From positions 1,573,001 to 1,637,000 of the forward strand of contig NZ_CP017042.1 in NCBI RefSeq assembly GCF_001717585.1: DNA of 64,000 bases, in the 5' to 3' direction. This document shows positions 34,134-42,486 of this stretch, piece by piece; position 1 is the first letter of the stretch; every line of letters begins with the position of its first letter. Made by a program: the position numbers and the translations under genes. Source of the DNA: Selenomonas sp. oral taxon 920. Lineage in GTDB: Bacteria; Bacillota; Negativicutes; Selenomonadales; Selenomonadaceae. Below the pieces are notes generated by a model. It was not told where the DNA came from. It saw nothing but the letters and a program-made list of their open reading frames with translations, and ran no database searches.

Positions 34134-35012
34134 TCAATTCCCTCTGTTTCGTTCCTCGTACCTGCCTGCCGTACGCGTCAGATGCACGGCGGCATCCGTC
34201 TCCTGACGGAACGCTGCCGCTGCCGCTGCCGCTGTCTGCTCCTCTGCAAAGAGCCCGAACACCGTCGGCCCGCTGCCCGACATCATCGCACAGAGTGCAC
34301 CATGTGCGTGCATACGTGCACGATAGTCGCCAATCACGGGATGTGCCGCCTCCGTCACAGGTTCGAGCACATTGCAGATCAGGCCTGCGCAGCGCGTTCG
34401 ATCACCGCGTGCGAGTGCATCCAAGAACGCTGCATTATTCGGATGCTCCGCCGGCGGATTTGCATCGTAGCTGCGGTATGCCCACGGCGTCGAGACAGCC
34501 ACAGGAGGCGTGGCAAGAACAACATGGGTTGCCGGGAAGTCCGCGAGGCGCTGCATAATCTCGCCGCGTCCAGTCGCAAGTACCGTCCCGCCCATGAGGG
34601 AAAAGGGAATGTCGGACCCAATCTGTGCGCCGAGCACACAGAGCTCCGCATCCGAGAGTCCCAGAGCATAGAGTTTATTCATTCCGCGCAGCGCAGCCGC
34701 CGCATCGGCACTTCCCCCGGCAAGGCCTGCGGCAACGGGGATCCGCTTTGTGATGTCGATGTGGACACCGCCGCGAATGCCGCACTCTTTTCTCACAAGA
34801 GCCGCCGCACGATGAGCCAGGTTGCGCTCATCCGCCTCCAATCCCGGCAGATCCACGCGCAGCGTAATTCCCTCCTCCTGCCGCGTGAGTGTGAGTGTAT
34901 CCGCGAGCGCGAGGGACTGCATCACCGTCGCAATCTCGTGAAACCCGTCCTCTCGAAGCCCGAGAATATCGAGCGTCAGATTGATCTTCGCCCGTCCGAG
35001 AATCGTCACCAT
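34134..35012 (-). CDS. ispE: 4-diphosphocytidyl-2-C-methyl-D-erythritol kinase
   Basis: GHMP kinase of the MEP isoprenoid pathway, 292 residues. RAKINLTLDILGLREDGFHE at the start, the GHMP ATP loop PVAAGLAGGSADAAAAL near 92-108, and MMSGSGPTVFGLFA near the C-terminus are all consensus. ATG follows GGAGGAATGACTTCCT. The first gene of the ispE-gntR-glmU-prs run. Confidence 0.96.
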   Translation of the reverse strand: MVTILGRAKINLTLDILGLREDGFHEIATVMQSLALADTLTLTRQEEGITLRVDLPGLEADERNLAHRAAALVRKECGIRGGVHIDITKRIPVAAGLAGGSADAAAALRGMNKLYALGLSDAELCVLGAQIGSDIPFSLMGGTVLATGRGEIMQRLADFPATHVVLATPPVAVSTPWAYRSYDANPPAEHPNNAAFLDALARGDRTRCAGLICNVLEPVTEAAHPVIGDYRARMHAHGALCAMMSGSGPTVFGLFAEEQTAAAAAAAFRQETDAAVHLTRTAGRYEERNRGN

Positions 35013-35136
35013 AGGAAGTCATTCCTCCATTGCTCTGAGGAAAGCTGATTTATGCCGCTTCGCAGCATTCGTCTTTCCTTCTATGTCCAGATTAACAGGA
35101 TTTCCAATTATATTCAATGGTTTTTTCTATTATTTC

Positions 35137-37551
35137 TCAAAAAATTGCGATTGGATCGATATCAATGGCGATATCGTCGCGCAGATGAAGTCCCTGTGCG
35201 CGCAAATACGCCTGCACATCGGCAAGTGTATCCGTCTTGATGAGCGCGATGAAGCGGTATTCATTTCGCTCGCGCTCGATCAGCGCGGGCGATGGGCCGA
35301 TCACCACGCATCCGTTTGCTCCTGCAAATTCCGTTTGAAATGCGGCGACAAAGGATTGTGCCTCGTTCCATGCGCGCGTGCGGCTCAAATTGTGGAAGAG
35401 GAGCTTCACGAGGCGGCTGAACGGCGGATAAAAAAGCTCGCGGCGCAGTGCGAGTTCCTGTGCCGCAAAAGCGGCATAGTCCTGCTGCATGGCGGTCTGT
35501 ACAGCATAATGCTCGGGGTTGTAGGTCTGCACAATGACCTCCCCGCGTGCGCCGTGGCGCCCCGCTCGTCCTGCGGTCTGTGTGATGAGCATGAAACAAC
35601 GCTCCGCCGCACGGAAATCCGGCAGGTTGAGGCTCGCATCCGCGCTGATGATGCCCACCGTCTGCACGCCGGGCAGATCGTGTCCCTTTGCCACCATCTG
35701 CGTGCCGAGCAGGATGTCGAAGTCACGCCTGCGGAACCGTGTCAGGATCTCCGCATGCGCGAGTTTTCGTCCCGTTGTGTCGCGGTCCATACGCACGACT
35801 CGCGCCGCAGGGAGCATCTGTCCCAGTTCCTCTTCGAGCTTTTCTGTGCCCGATCCAAAGTATTTGATGTAACGGCTGCCGCATTTCGGGCAGGTCTCGG
35901 GCACGGACACACGCAGGTCGCAGTGATGGCAAAGGAGTGCTCCGTTTGCGTGGTAGACGAGCGGCAGCCCACACGCTGTGCAGGTGATCGCTGCACCGCA
36001 GGAGCGGCACATGATAAACGTGGAGTAACCACGTCGATTCAGCATGATGATCGCCTGTTCGCCGCGCGCAAGCGTCTCGGTAAGAAGCTCACGCAGCGGA
36101 GGCGAGATGATCGTTCGCCGCCCGCGCCGCAGCTCCTCGCGCATATCGACGGCACGGACGCGCGGCAGCGGCTGACTGCCGATCCGCTCCGGCATTGCGA
36201 GCAGCGTCAGCTCCCCCGCCTGGGCCCGCGCATAGGTCTCGAGCGAGGGGGTCGCACTGCCGAGCACGAGGAGTGCGCCGTGACGACGCGCCAGCACTTC
36301 CGCGACCACGCGCGCATGATAGCGCGGTGCCTCGTCCTGCTTGTACGACATATCCTGTTCCTCATCGAGGATGATGGCACCGATATCATTTGCGGGTGTG
36401 AAGAGTGCGGAGCGCGCACCGATGATGATGCCCGCCTCCCCACGCCGTACACGGAAAATCGAATCGTTGCGCTCTGCGAGTGAGAGCTGGCTGTGCAGCA
36501 CAACAATGTCGTCTGCAAACACCTCCTGAAATGCCGTAATGAGCTGTCCCGTGAGGGCGATCTCCGGTACGAGTACGATCACTTGCCGCCCGCGCGCACG
36601 CACGATACGCGCCGTCTCAATGTAGACACGCGTCTTGCCGCTGCCCGTCACGCCGTGCAGCAGATATCCATGAAATGCGCCCTCCGCAATCCCTGCGTGC
36701 AGCTGTGCAGCCGCCGCCGCCTGTGCATCCGTCAGCGCCTCGGCATATGCAGCAGTCGCTCCCATACCATAGCTGAAACGCAGCCTGCGCCGCTGATGCT
36801 CGGTCAGATGCCCTGCCGCAACAAGATGCTTGATGGTCGCAGACGAAACTCCTTTTTCATCGAGTTCTGCGCGCGCATATTCGTACTTCTCACGAAAGAG
36901 TGCAAGCGCCCGCGCCTGCGCGGGCTTGCGGGAAAGCCCCGCGAGCCGCTCATCCGTAATCTCCCCGGCTGTATAGAACTTCTCATAGTGTGCCTTGTCG
37001 CGTTTGTCGGCACGGTATTCCTTACGCACGAGATCATAGCGCAGCAGTTTTTCCACGCACCCCTCCACTGCAGCCGCAGGCATCGCCCGCTGCAGCGCTG
37101 CCATGCTCTGACCGCCGGTTTCACGCAGGTGGGAGAAAACGGCGCGCGCCTGTGCATCCGCGAGTATGGGGTGCGCCGTATCCGCATCCTCCGCTGCCGC
37201 ATAGACCGGGAAGATGCGCAGCCCGCTCTTACCCGGCATGAAGAGCCGCATAATCTCCGCCGCCGAGCAGAGGTAGAAGTCCGCGAGTTCCTGTGCTGCG
37301 GCAAGCAGCTCGCGGGAGAACCACGCCTCCTCATCCACCGCATCGATGATCTCCTTCAGCGCATGCTGTCCATCCCGCGCTGCATCGTAGGTGCGCACAC
37401 AGGTGACAAAGCCCTCCTTGCGCACGCGGCCAAATGGAACGAATACACGCCACCCCACATCGACCTGTGTCAGCGTTTCGGGCAGAATGTATGTGAATTC
37501 CTGCGCAAGGCTCTTGACCGGAGTATTGATATAGACATCCGCAACGGTCAT
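35137..37551 (-). CDS. priA: Primosomal protein N' (replication restart helicase PriA)
   Basis: Superfamily 2 DNA helicase that reloads the replisome at stalled forks. 804 residues. N-terminal DNA-binding domain (YINTPVKSLAQEFTYILPE); Walker A LLHGVTGSGKTRVYIE; DEEQ box IILDEEQDMSYKQDEAPRYH; two zinc modules with cysteines CRSCGAAITCTACGLPL and CHHCDLR...CPKCGSRYI; helicase motif V/VI region LLGTQMVAKGHD and QTAGRAGRHGARGEV. All key residues look intact. Confidence 0.97.
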   Translation of the reverse strand: MTVADVYINTPVKSLAQEFTYILPETLTQVDVGWRVFVPFGRVRKEGFVTCVRTYDAARDGQHALKEIIDAVDEEAWFSRELLAAAQELADFYLCSAAEIMRLFMPGKSGLRIFPVYAAAEDADTAHPILADAQARAVFSHLRETGGQSMAALQRAMPAAAVEGCVEKLLRYDLVRKEYRADKRDKAHYEKFYTAGEITDERLAGLSRKPAQARALALFREKYEYARAELDEKGVSSATIKHLVAAGHLTEHQRRRLRFSYGMGATAAYAEALTDAQAAAAAQLHAGIAEGAFHGYLLHGVTGSGKTRVYIETARIVRARGRQVIVLVPEIALTGQLITAFQEVFADDIVVLHSQLSLAERNDSIFRVRRGEAGIIIGARSALFTPANDIGAIILDEEQDMSYKQDEAPRYHARVVAEVLARRHGALLVLGSATPSLETYARAQAGELTLLAMPERIGSQPLPRVRAVDMREELRRGRRTIISPPLRELLTETLARGEQAIIMLNRRGYSTFIMCRSCGAAITCTACGLPLVYHANGALLCHHCDLRVSVPETCPKCGSRYIKYFGSGTEKLEEELGQMLPAARVVRMDRDTTGRKLAHAEILTRFRRRDFDILLGTQMVAKGHDLPGVQTVGIISADASLNLPDFRAAERCFMLITQTAGRAGRHGARGEVIVQTYNPEHYAVQTAMQQDYAAFAAQELALRRELFYPPFSRLVKLLFHNLSRTRAWNEAQSFVAAFQTEFAGANGCVVIGPSPALIERERNEYRFIALIKTDTLADVQAYLRAQGLHLRDDIAIDIDPIAIF

Positions 37552-37578
37552 ATGTTCACTTTCTTCACCAAAAAAGCC

Positions 37579-37602
37579 GTTACACGAATGCGTTCGTGCA
37601 AC
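37579..37602 (-). terminator. Terminator between the 118-aa gene and priA
   Basis: GTTACACGAA/TTCGTGCAAC imperfect 10-bp stem with a 4-base loop and, on the minus strand, GGCTTTTTTGG after it, just upstream of priA. Confidence 0.72.
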
Positions 37603-37621
37603 AGCTCCTTTCTATACATTC

Positions 37622-37978
37622 CTACGATGCAATTGCCGCCCGATTCGCAAGGATTTCCTTGCCCGCCTGGCACGCCGGGCAGATGCAGGTATCTTCCCCC
37701 TGCGCCTTCGCCTGCTTTGCTGCAGCAGCAAGTTCGCCCGCCTTCTGCGCACCAAATACGGCAACGCCGTCCGGCGAGTCCGTGAAGCTGATGAGCTGGT
37801 CGATCGTCAGCACATCGCTCTTGATCTCATCAATGAGTGTCCGAAACGCAGATTTTTCCTGCGGCGTGTCCACAGCTCCCAGAAATGTCTCCGCCTTTTT
37901 CTTCAGCCCCTCATAAACCGACGGTGCGTCGGACATCCTGCGAACCTGCTCGATAACGCCGCTGCGATCCAATGCCAT
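37622..37978 (-). CDS. Conserved hypothetical protein with C-terminal CxC/CxxC motif
   Basis: 118 residues, cytosolic, mostly helical. Not recognised. The last third holds DTCICPACQAGKEILAN, a CxCxxC arrangement that could bind metal, after an Ala-rich helix (AGELAAAAKQAKAQGED). ATG follows GGAGGAACTT, a good site. It is a single gene with its own terminator, preceded by about 390 bases without a convincing gene. Confidence 0.75.
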   Translation of the reverse strand: MALDRSGVIEQVRRMSDAPSVYEGLKKKAETFLGAVDTPQEKSAFRTLIDEIKSDVLTIDQLISFTDSPDGVAVFGAQKAGELAAAAKQAKAQGEDTCICPACQAGKEILANRAAIAS

Positions 37979-38366
37979 AAGTTCCTCCGTTCCATTTCCA
38001 AAACAATCTATGCGTTATTATAGGGCAACAGACGATGTTTGACAACAAGAAAAGATATGTTTTGCGAAAAGATAAAAGACTTTGTAAAATTCTGGCAGGA
38101 CATTTTACACTCATTGCCGTTAATATTAACAAAGCTTGCCGATCTCCTAGGTGCCCCTATTGCACGGTGCAGGAGCGGAACGCAGGTCGCCGTATGCTGC
38201 TCGAATGGGTACAGCGCCTCATCATCGAAAAGATTGAGGCAAATACTTGACAAATTTGAGATTTTTTCTCAGTTTTCTTGCCGCTGTTGCTTGAATCACA
38301 TCCTTTGCATCGCATTCCGTGTATGCTATGCACAGAAACACACAAGATTCACAAGGAGGAAACATC
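37979..38366. other. Intergenic region, no supported gene
   Basis: 388 AT-rich bases between divergent genes. Two overlapping plus-strand frames exist near 38035-38250, but neither start has a ribosome site. The DNA has a TTGACA at about 38249 without a matching -10, and a TATGCT sequence near 38320 that could be the cupin -10. It may contain a decayed small gene. Confidence 0.4.
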
Positions 38367-38711
38367 ATGGCAATCCTGAACAATATCCAGCATCAACAGG
38401 CACTCCTGCTCAAGGAGCAGGTCGCATACGCAGAGGGACAGGTCGTCAGCAAGACGCTCGTCCAGAACAAGGGGATCGGCGTCACACTCTTCGCCTTCGC
38501 GAAGGGCGAGGGCATCAGCACGCACGCCTCCACGGGTGACGCGCTTGTCACGGCGCTCGAGGGGGAAGGCGTCATCAAAATCGATGATGAAACCTACACG
38601 CTCAAAGAAGGTGAGAGCATCGTCATGCCCTCGAACCATCCGCACTCCGTTTATGCGGCAAAGGAAACGCCGTTCAAAATGCTCCTCGTCGTTGCGTTTC
38701 CCGCAGCGTAA
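38367..38711 (+). CDS. Cupin domain-containing protein
   Basis: Single small beta-barrel cupin, 114 residues. Motif 1 region KGEGISTHASTGDALVTALEGEG and motif 2 region LKEGESIVMPSNHPHSVYA are present; a His in each could bind metal. Start at 38367 follows CAAGGAGGAAACATC; Mets further upstream have no site. Substrate unknown. Monocistronic and followed by a strong bidirectional terminator. Confidence 0.9.
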   Translation: MAILNNIQHQQALLLKEQVAYAEGQVVSKTLVQNKGIGVTLFAFAKGEGISTHASTGDALVTALEGEGVIKIDDETYTLKEGESIVMPSNHPHSVYAAKETPFKMLLVVAFPAA

Positions 38712-38742
38712 AAACACATCAGTACATATTTCTCCCTGAATG

Positions 38743-38776
38743 CAAACACCCGCAGCTCTTTCGCTGCGGGTGTTTG
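38743..38776. terminator. Bidirectional terminator between cupin and response regulator
   Basis: Perfect 14-bp stem CAAACACCCGCAGC/GCTGCGGGTGTTTG with a 6-base loop, placed between convergent genes. Confidence 0.88.
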
Positions 38777-38782
38777 CTGTTC

Positions 38783-39562
38783 TTATTCTTCCCCCTGCTG
38801 CGGTGCAGTCCCCCTTGTCTGCTGCAAAAATGTACGCGGCGAACATTTCATATACTTTTTGAACACCGTACAAAAATTCTTGTAGTCGCCGAACCCGTTC
38901 TCCTCGGCAACCTCATAGACGCGATACTTTCCTGAGGAGAGCTGTGCGATCGCATTTTGCAGGCGCTCGCGCGTCAGCATTTCGAGAAAGGTCTGCCCCG
39001 CCGCCTCCTTGAACTTGCGGCTGAGATAGCTCGCGCTCACGCCCGCCTCCTCGGCGAGGAGTTCGATGCTGAGCTTCTCCCGATAATCGTGCTGAATCCG
39101 CTCCATTGCATGCCGTACATAGGGATTGAGTGTCTCATCTTCGAAATAGCGCCGCCAGTCGATTCCCTCCGTGATTCCCATTCTGCCGCCTGTCCCCGCA
39201 GCAATAAGACGCTGCATAAGCGCGGAGAGTTCTGCCTCATCCACTGGCTTCAGCAGATAGTCCGCCGCCTGCAGGCGGACTGCCTTCTTTGCATAGCCAA
39301 ACTCTGCATAGCTGGTCAAAAAGACGAGCTTCGGCAGGATGCCCTCCGCGCGCGCACATTCTGCCATCTCAATGCCGTCCATGCGCGGCATGCGAATGTC
39401 CGTCAGGACGACATCGGGATGCTCAGTACGCAGGAGTTCCAGCCCTGTCCTTCCGTCGGGCGCGTCTCCCACGACAATGCAGCCCATACCTGCCCAGTCG
39501 ATCGTACAGAGCAGCCCTCGGCGGATGATCTCCTCATCCTCAACGATGAGCACGCGCAGCAT
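38783..39562 (-). CDS. AraC-type response regulator (YesN-like)
   Basis: 259 residues: N-terminal receiver domain (MLRVLIVEDEEIIRRGLL; phospho-acceptor Asp in VVLTDIRMPRMDGIEMA; Lys in LLKPVDEAEL) and a C-terminal AraC HTH pair (LSIELLAEEAGVSASYLSRKFKEA and YRVYEVAEENGFGDYKNFCTVFKKY). The start at 39562 has GGGAGGTG upstream and overlaps the kinase gene by 23 bases. It forms a two-component system with that kinase and probably controls the adjacent ABC transporter operon. Confidence 0.95.
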   Translation of the reverse strand: MLRVLIVEDEEIIRRGLLCTIDWAGMGCIVVGDAPDGRTGLELLRTEHPDVVLTDIRMPRMDGIEMAECARAEGILPKLVFLTSYAEFGYAKKAVRLQAADYLLKPVDEAELSALMQRLIAAGTGGRMGITEGIDWRRYFEDETLNPYVRHAMERIQHDYREKLSIELLAEEAGVSASYLSRKFKEAAGQTFLEMLTRERLQNAIAQLSSGKYRVYEVAEENGFGDYKNFCTVFKKYMKCSPRTFLQQTRGTAPQQGEE

Positions 39563-41282
39563 CGCACACACCTCCCTCTCCATCGTCCATTGGCAGGAGC
39601 ATCGCAACACAGGTGCCGCCCTCTGCACGCCGCGTAATCTCTATGCCGTATTCCATGCCGTAGAGGAGCTGAATGCGGCGATGTATGTTGTAGATTCCCG
39701 TGTGTATGGAGCTGTTTTCCCCGCGCTCCATCATCCAGCGCAGATGTTTCAGTGTCTCCGCCTCCATACCCGTTCCCGCATCCTCTATACGGATGTGCAG
39801 ATTCCCGTCTGCAGCGGCAATCCGTGTCGTGATATGAATCTCCCCCTCCGCATTTGCACCATAGTGGATGGCATTCTCTACGACAGGCTGCAGGAGGAGT
39901 TTCGGCACAAAACACGCCTTTGCACTCTCTGCAATCTCCTGAGAATAGTTCAGACGCGCACCAAAACGCTGCCGCTGAATCTCAATATAGTTCTCGAGAT
40001 GGCGGATATCCTCGGCAAGCGGCACGCGCTGCACGCGATTGTCAATGCTGTAGCGCAGGAGTGCGGAGAGCGCTGTAATCATACGCACAGCAGCATCGGG
40101 ATCAAGTTTTGTCATGAACTTGATATTCTCAAGTGTGTTAAAGAGGAAATGCGGGTTAAACTGCGATTCGAGCTGTCGCAGCTCCGAGATCACACTCACA
40201 CGTGCCCTCTCTTCATTTTCCTGCATCAGCCGCACAAGACTCTGTACCATGCGGTTGTACTCGCCTGCGATCTCCTCGAACTCGTTCCCCGTCTGAATGA
40301 CAAGTTCCCGTTCCAGATTCCCGTGGCGCACGGTGCGGAATGCGGCAACAATCTCATCCATTGCGCGCGTTTTCTCTGCTGTCTCGCGGCGTACGCGGAA
40401 AAAGATCAGCGGCACCATGAGGAGGAGCACGGCAAGGAGAATCGCTGCCCCCGTCGCGAACTGCGCGATGCGGCTGCCGACGGGCAGAATCGCGTAGACG
40501 GTGAAATGTCCGTCCAATACAGGCTCCTGCACCACGTAGAACTGCTGCCCTTCCACCTCGACCAGCCCATGTGCATCCGCAACTTCCGGCACGATCTTGT
40601 GAAAGACGGGGTCGCGAAAGATCGTCATGGTGGAAAACGGCGCACGTCCGGCGCGATCCGCAAGGACAACGTGTATCTTCTCGCCGGTCTGAAGGCGCTT
40701 CGCCAGTTCCTGCACGGACATAACGAATACAGCATAGCCCTCCGTTTTCGCAGGCACCGCCCCATGCACCTGCCCCACAGGAAGTGGGGCATGAATCGCC
40801 TGACCGACAACATAGTCCCATTCATGTTCCCCACGCGGGACAAATTCCTGAACGCAGCCCTCTGCCGTATCCATGCGTGAGAGTACGCCCCAGTGCGGCG
40901 GCGGCGATTCGAGGTAGGAAGGGATGCCCGCGTGTGTCTGAAAGAGCATTTGCCGCTCGGCATCCATAAGATAGAAGCGCGGGAGCGTTCCATGCAGACT
41001 CAGTTCCGCATACAGGCGCTCAAAATACAGGCGGCGCTCCTGTGCCGTCCCATGAATCGGCGCCGTGCCGTTCATCGCAAGCGCTGCCGCACGTGCCTCA
41101 TAGTCATGCGTCAGTTCCGTGAATATCTCGCCCGCCGTACGCGCCTCCTCTGCCGTGCGCGTCACGACGTTGCGCTCCCAGTAGAGGGCGGCGAGAAAGA
41201 TGCAGATGAACGCAACGAGGAGACCCGGCGTGAGCGCGTATTTTAAGAGCGCACTGCGCACTTCATCTTGAAACCGCCGCAT
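39540..41282 (-). CDS. Sensor histidine kinase (YesM-like, LytS/His_kinase family)
   Basis: Membrane kinase, 580 residues. TM1 near 19-38 (LVAFICIFLAALYWE), a periplasmic sensor of about 260 residues, TM2 near 300 (AILLAVLLLMVPLIFF), HAMP region (VRHGNLERELVIQTGNEFE), His_kinase domain with phospho-His in QLESQFNPHFLFNTLENIKFM, and HATPase (VVENAIHYGANAEGEI, IRIEDAGTGM). Start at 41282 follows GGAAAGGAGGGG. Co-transcribed with the AraC-type regulator; separated from the ABC genes by a terminator. Confidence 0.95.
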   Translation of the reverse strand: MRRFQDEVRSALLKYALTPGLLVAFICIFLAALYWERNVVTRTAEEARTAGEIFTELTHDYEARAAALAMNGTAPIHGTAQERRLYFERLYAELSLHGTLPRFYLMDAERQMLFQTHAGIPSYLESPPPHWGVLSRMDTAEGCVQEFVPRGEHEWDYVVGQAIHAPLPVGQVHGAVPAKTEGYAVFVMSVQELAKRLQTGEKIHVVLADRAGRAPFSTMTIFRDPVFHKIVPEVADAHGLVEVEGQQFYVVQEPVLDGHFTVYAILPVGSRIAQFATGAAILLAVLLLMVPLIFFRVRRETAEKTRAMDEIVAAFRTVRHGNLERELVIQTGNEFEEIAGEYNRMVQSLVRLMQENEERARVSVISELRQLESQFNPHFLFNTLENIKFMTKLDPDAAVRMITALSALLRYSIDNRVQRVPLAEDIRHLENYIEIQRQRFGARLNYSQEIAESAKACFVPKLLLQPVVENAIHYGANAEGEIHITTRIAAADGNLHIRIEDAGTGMEAETLKHLRWMMERGENSSIHTGIYNIHRRIQLLYGMEYGIEITRRAEGGTCVAMLLPMDDGEGGVCDAARAHR

Positions 41283-41348
41283 AGCCCCTCCTTTCCACGC
41301 ATTGTACACAAATACAAATTCATTATAGCAGAATCTCTGCAAATACAA

Positions 41349-41379
41349 AATACCGGAAGGATGCACGCCCTCCGGTATT
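41349..41379 (-). terminator. Terminator after the binding-protein gene
   Basis: AATACCGGA/TCCGGTATT stem around a 13-base loop, followed on the minus strand by TTGTATTTG. It separates the ABC operon from the two-component genes. Confidence 0.72.
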
Positions 41380-41396
41380 GTATGCTGATACAAAGA

Positions 41397-42428
41397 TTAC
41401 TGTACGCTCGTAAAGATATCCTTGAACTTGTCGAGCCAGGCCTTCTTGTTCTTCTCGACGACCTGTTCCTCATCGTCAATGATCTTGATCTGATCCTTCG
41501 GCAGGAGGCCGACGGGCGGATCCACATCGTCACGCACGGAGCGGCGGTGGAGCTGTGACGTAATGATGCTCTGCGCTTCCTTGCTCGTGATGAAGTCGAT
41601 GAACTTCTTCGCATTCTCCATGTGCTTTGCGTTCTTGATGATGTAGATGCCGTCGGGCTTGGAGATAACGCCCTCCTTCATGTAGATGAGCTTCACGGGT
41701 GCGCCGTCCGCAACGTACTTCGCGCCGCCCTCTTCGAACGTAAGACCCACGGCGTACTCACCGTCCGCTACGCCCTTGTAGACTGCAGACGAGCCGGAGA
41801 GCAGCTTCCCGTCGAGATTGCGGCAGAGCTTCTCCACATAGTCCCAGCCCTTGTCGGGATCGCCATTCCCCATCGCGTAGAGCATGTTGATGAGGTGCTC
41901 GTAGGAGGAGGAGGACTTCGACGGATCAGCAAATGCGATCTTGCCCTTGAGTGCAGGATTCAGGAGATCCTCATACCCCTCGACCTTCACATCGCCGAGG
42001 AGGTTCGTGTTGACCATGATGACGCTCGGGATGTCCGTGAAGCGCGTCATCGGCCCCTCGGTGTTCTTGAACGCCGTCTGGATGTGATCCTCGTTCACCG
42101 AGGTGTAGTTCTCGAAGAGATCCGCCTTCGGCTTCATCGTGTTCAGCGAGCCGCCCCAGAAGATGTCGCCGAGCGGATTCGCTTTCTCGGACTCGACGCG
42201 CTTGAGGAGCTCGCCCGTGCCCGCCGCAATGACCTCGACCTTTACGCCGCTCTGCTTTTCAAACTCCTCCACGAGAGGATTGATGAACGCAAGCGGATGC
42301 GGGCAGTAGATGACCAGCGAATTGTCGTCTGCCGCTGCCTGCTTTTTCTCTCCCCCGCCGCAGCCGGTGAGAGCGCCGCCGAGCATCAGGGATGCTGCAA
42401 GGACGGCAAACATTTTCTTGAACTTCAT
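41397..42428 (-). CDS. ABC transporter substrate-binding lipoprotein (FbpA/AfuA-type)
   Basis: Family-1 solute-binding protein, 343 residues, with lipoprotein signal peptide MKFKKMFAVLAASLMLGGALTGC (lipobox LTGC, lipid on Cys 23). The mature part begins with NSLVIYCPHPLAFINPLVEEFE, like ferric-iron and hexose-phosphate receptors of this clade. No clear Tyr-Tyr iron motif stands out, so iron is not proven. Start at 42428 follows AAAGGAGG. Last gene of the ATPase-permease-receptor operon. Confidence 0.9.
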   Translation of the reverse strand: MKFKKMFAVLAASLMLGGALTGCGGGEKKQAAADDNSLVIYCPHPLAFINPLVEEFEKQSGVKVEVIAAGTGELLKRVESEKANPLGDIFWGGSLNTMKPKADLFENYTSVNEDHIQTAFKNTEGPMTRFTDIPSVIMVNTNLLGDVKVEGYEDLLNPALKGKIAFADPSKSSSSYEHLINMLYAMGNGDPDKGWDYVEKLCRNLDGKLLSGSSAVYKGVADGEYAVGLTFEEGGAKYVADGAPVKLIYMKEGVISKPDGIYIIKNAKHMENAKKFIDFITSKEAQSIITSQLHRRSVRDDVDPPVGLLPKDQIKIIDDEEQVVEKNKKAWLDKFKDIFTSVQ

Positions 42429-42486
42429 GAAAAGAACCTCCTTTGACCGAAAAGACATCTATGCAAAAGGCATTTGCCTGAAAGCA

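Noticed and set aside
38035-38250. 71-codon plus-strand frame with CxxxxCxxC
   Set aside because: No ribosome site, and another frame across the same DNA looks equally protein-like. Kept only as a possible decayed gene.
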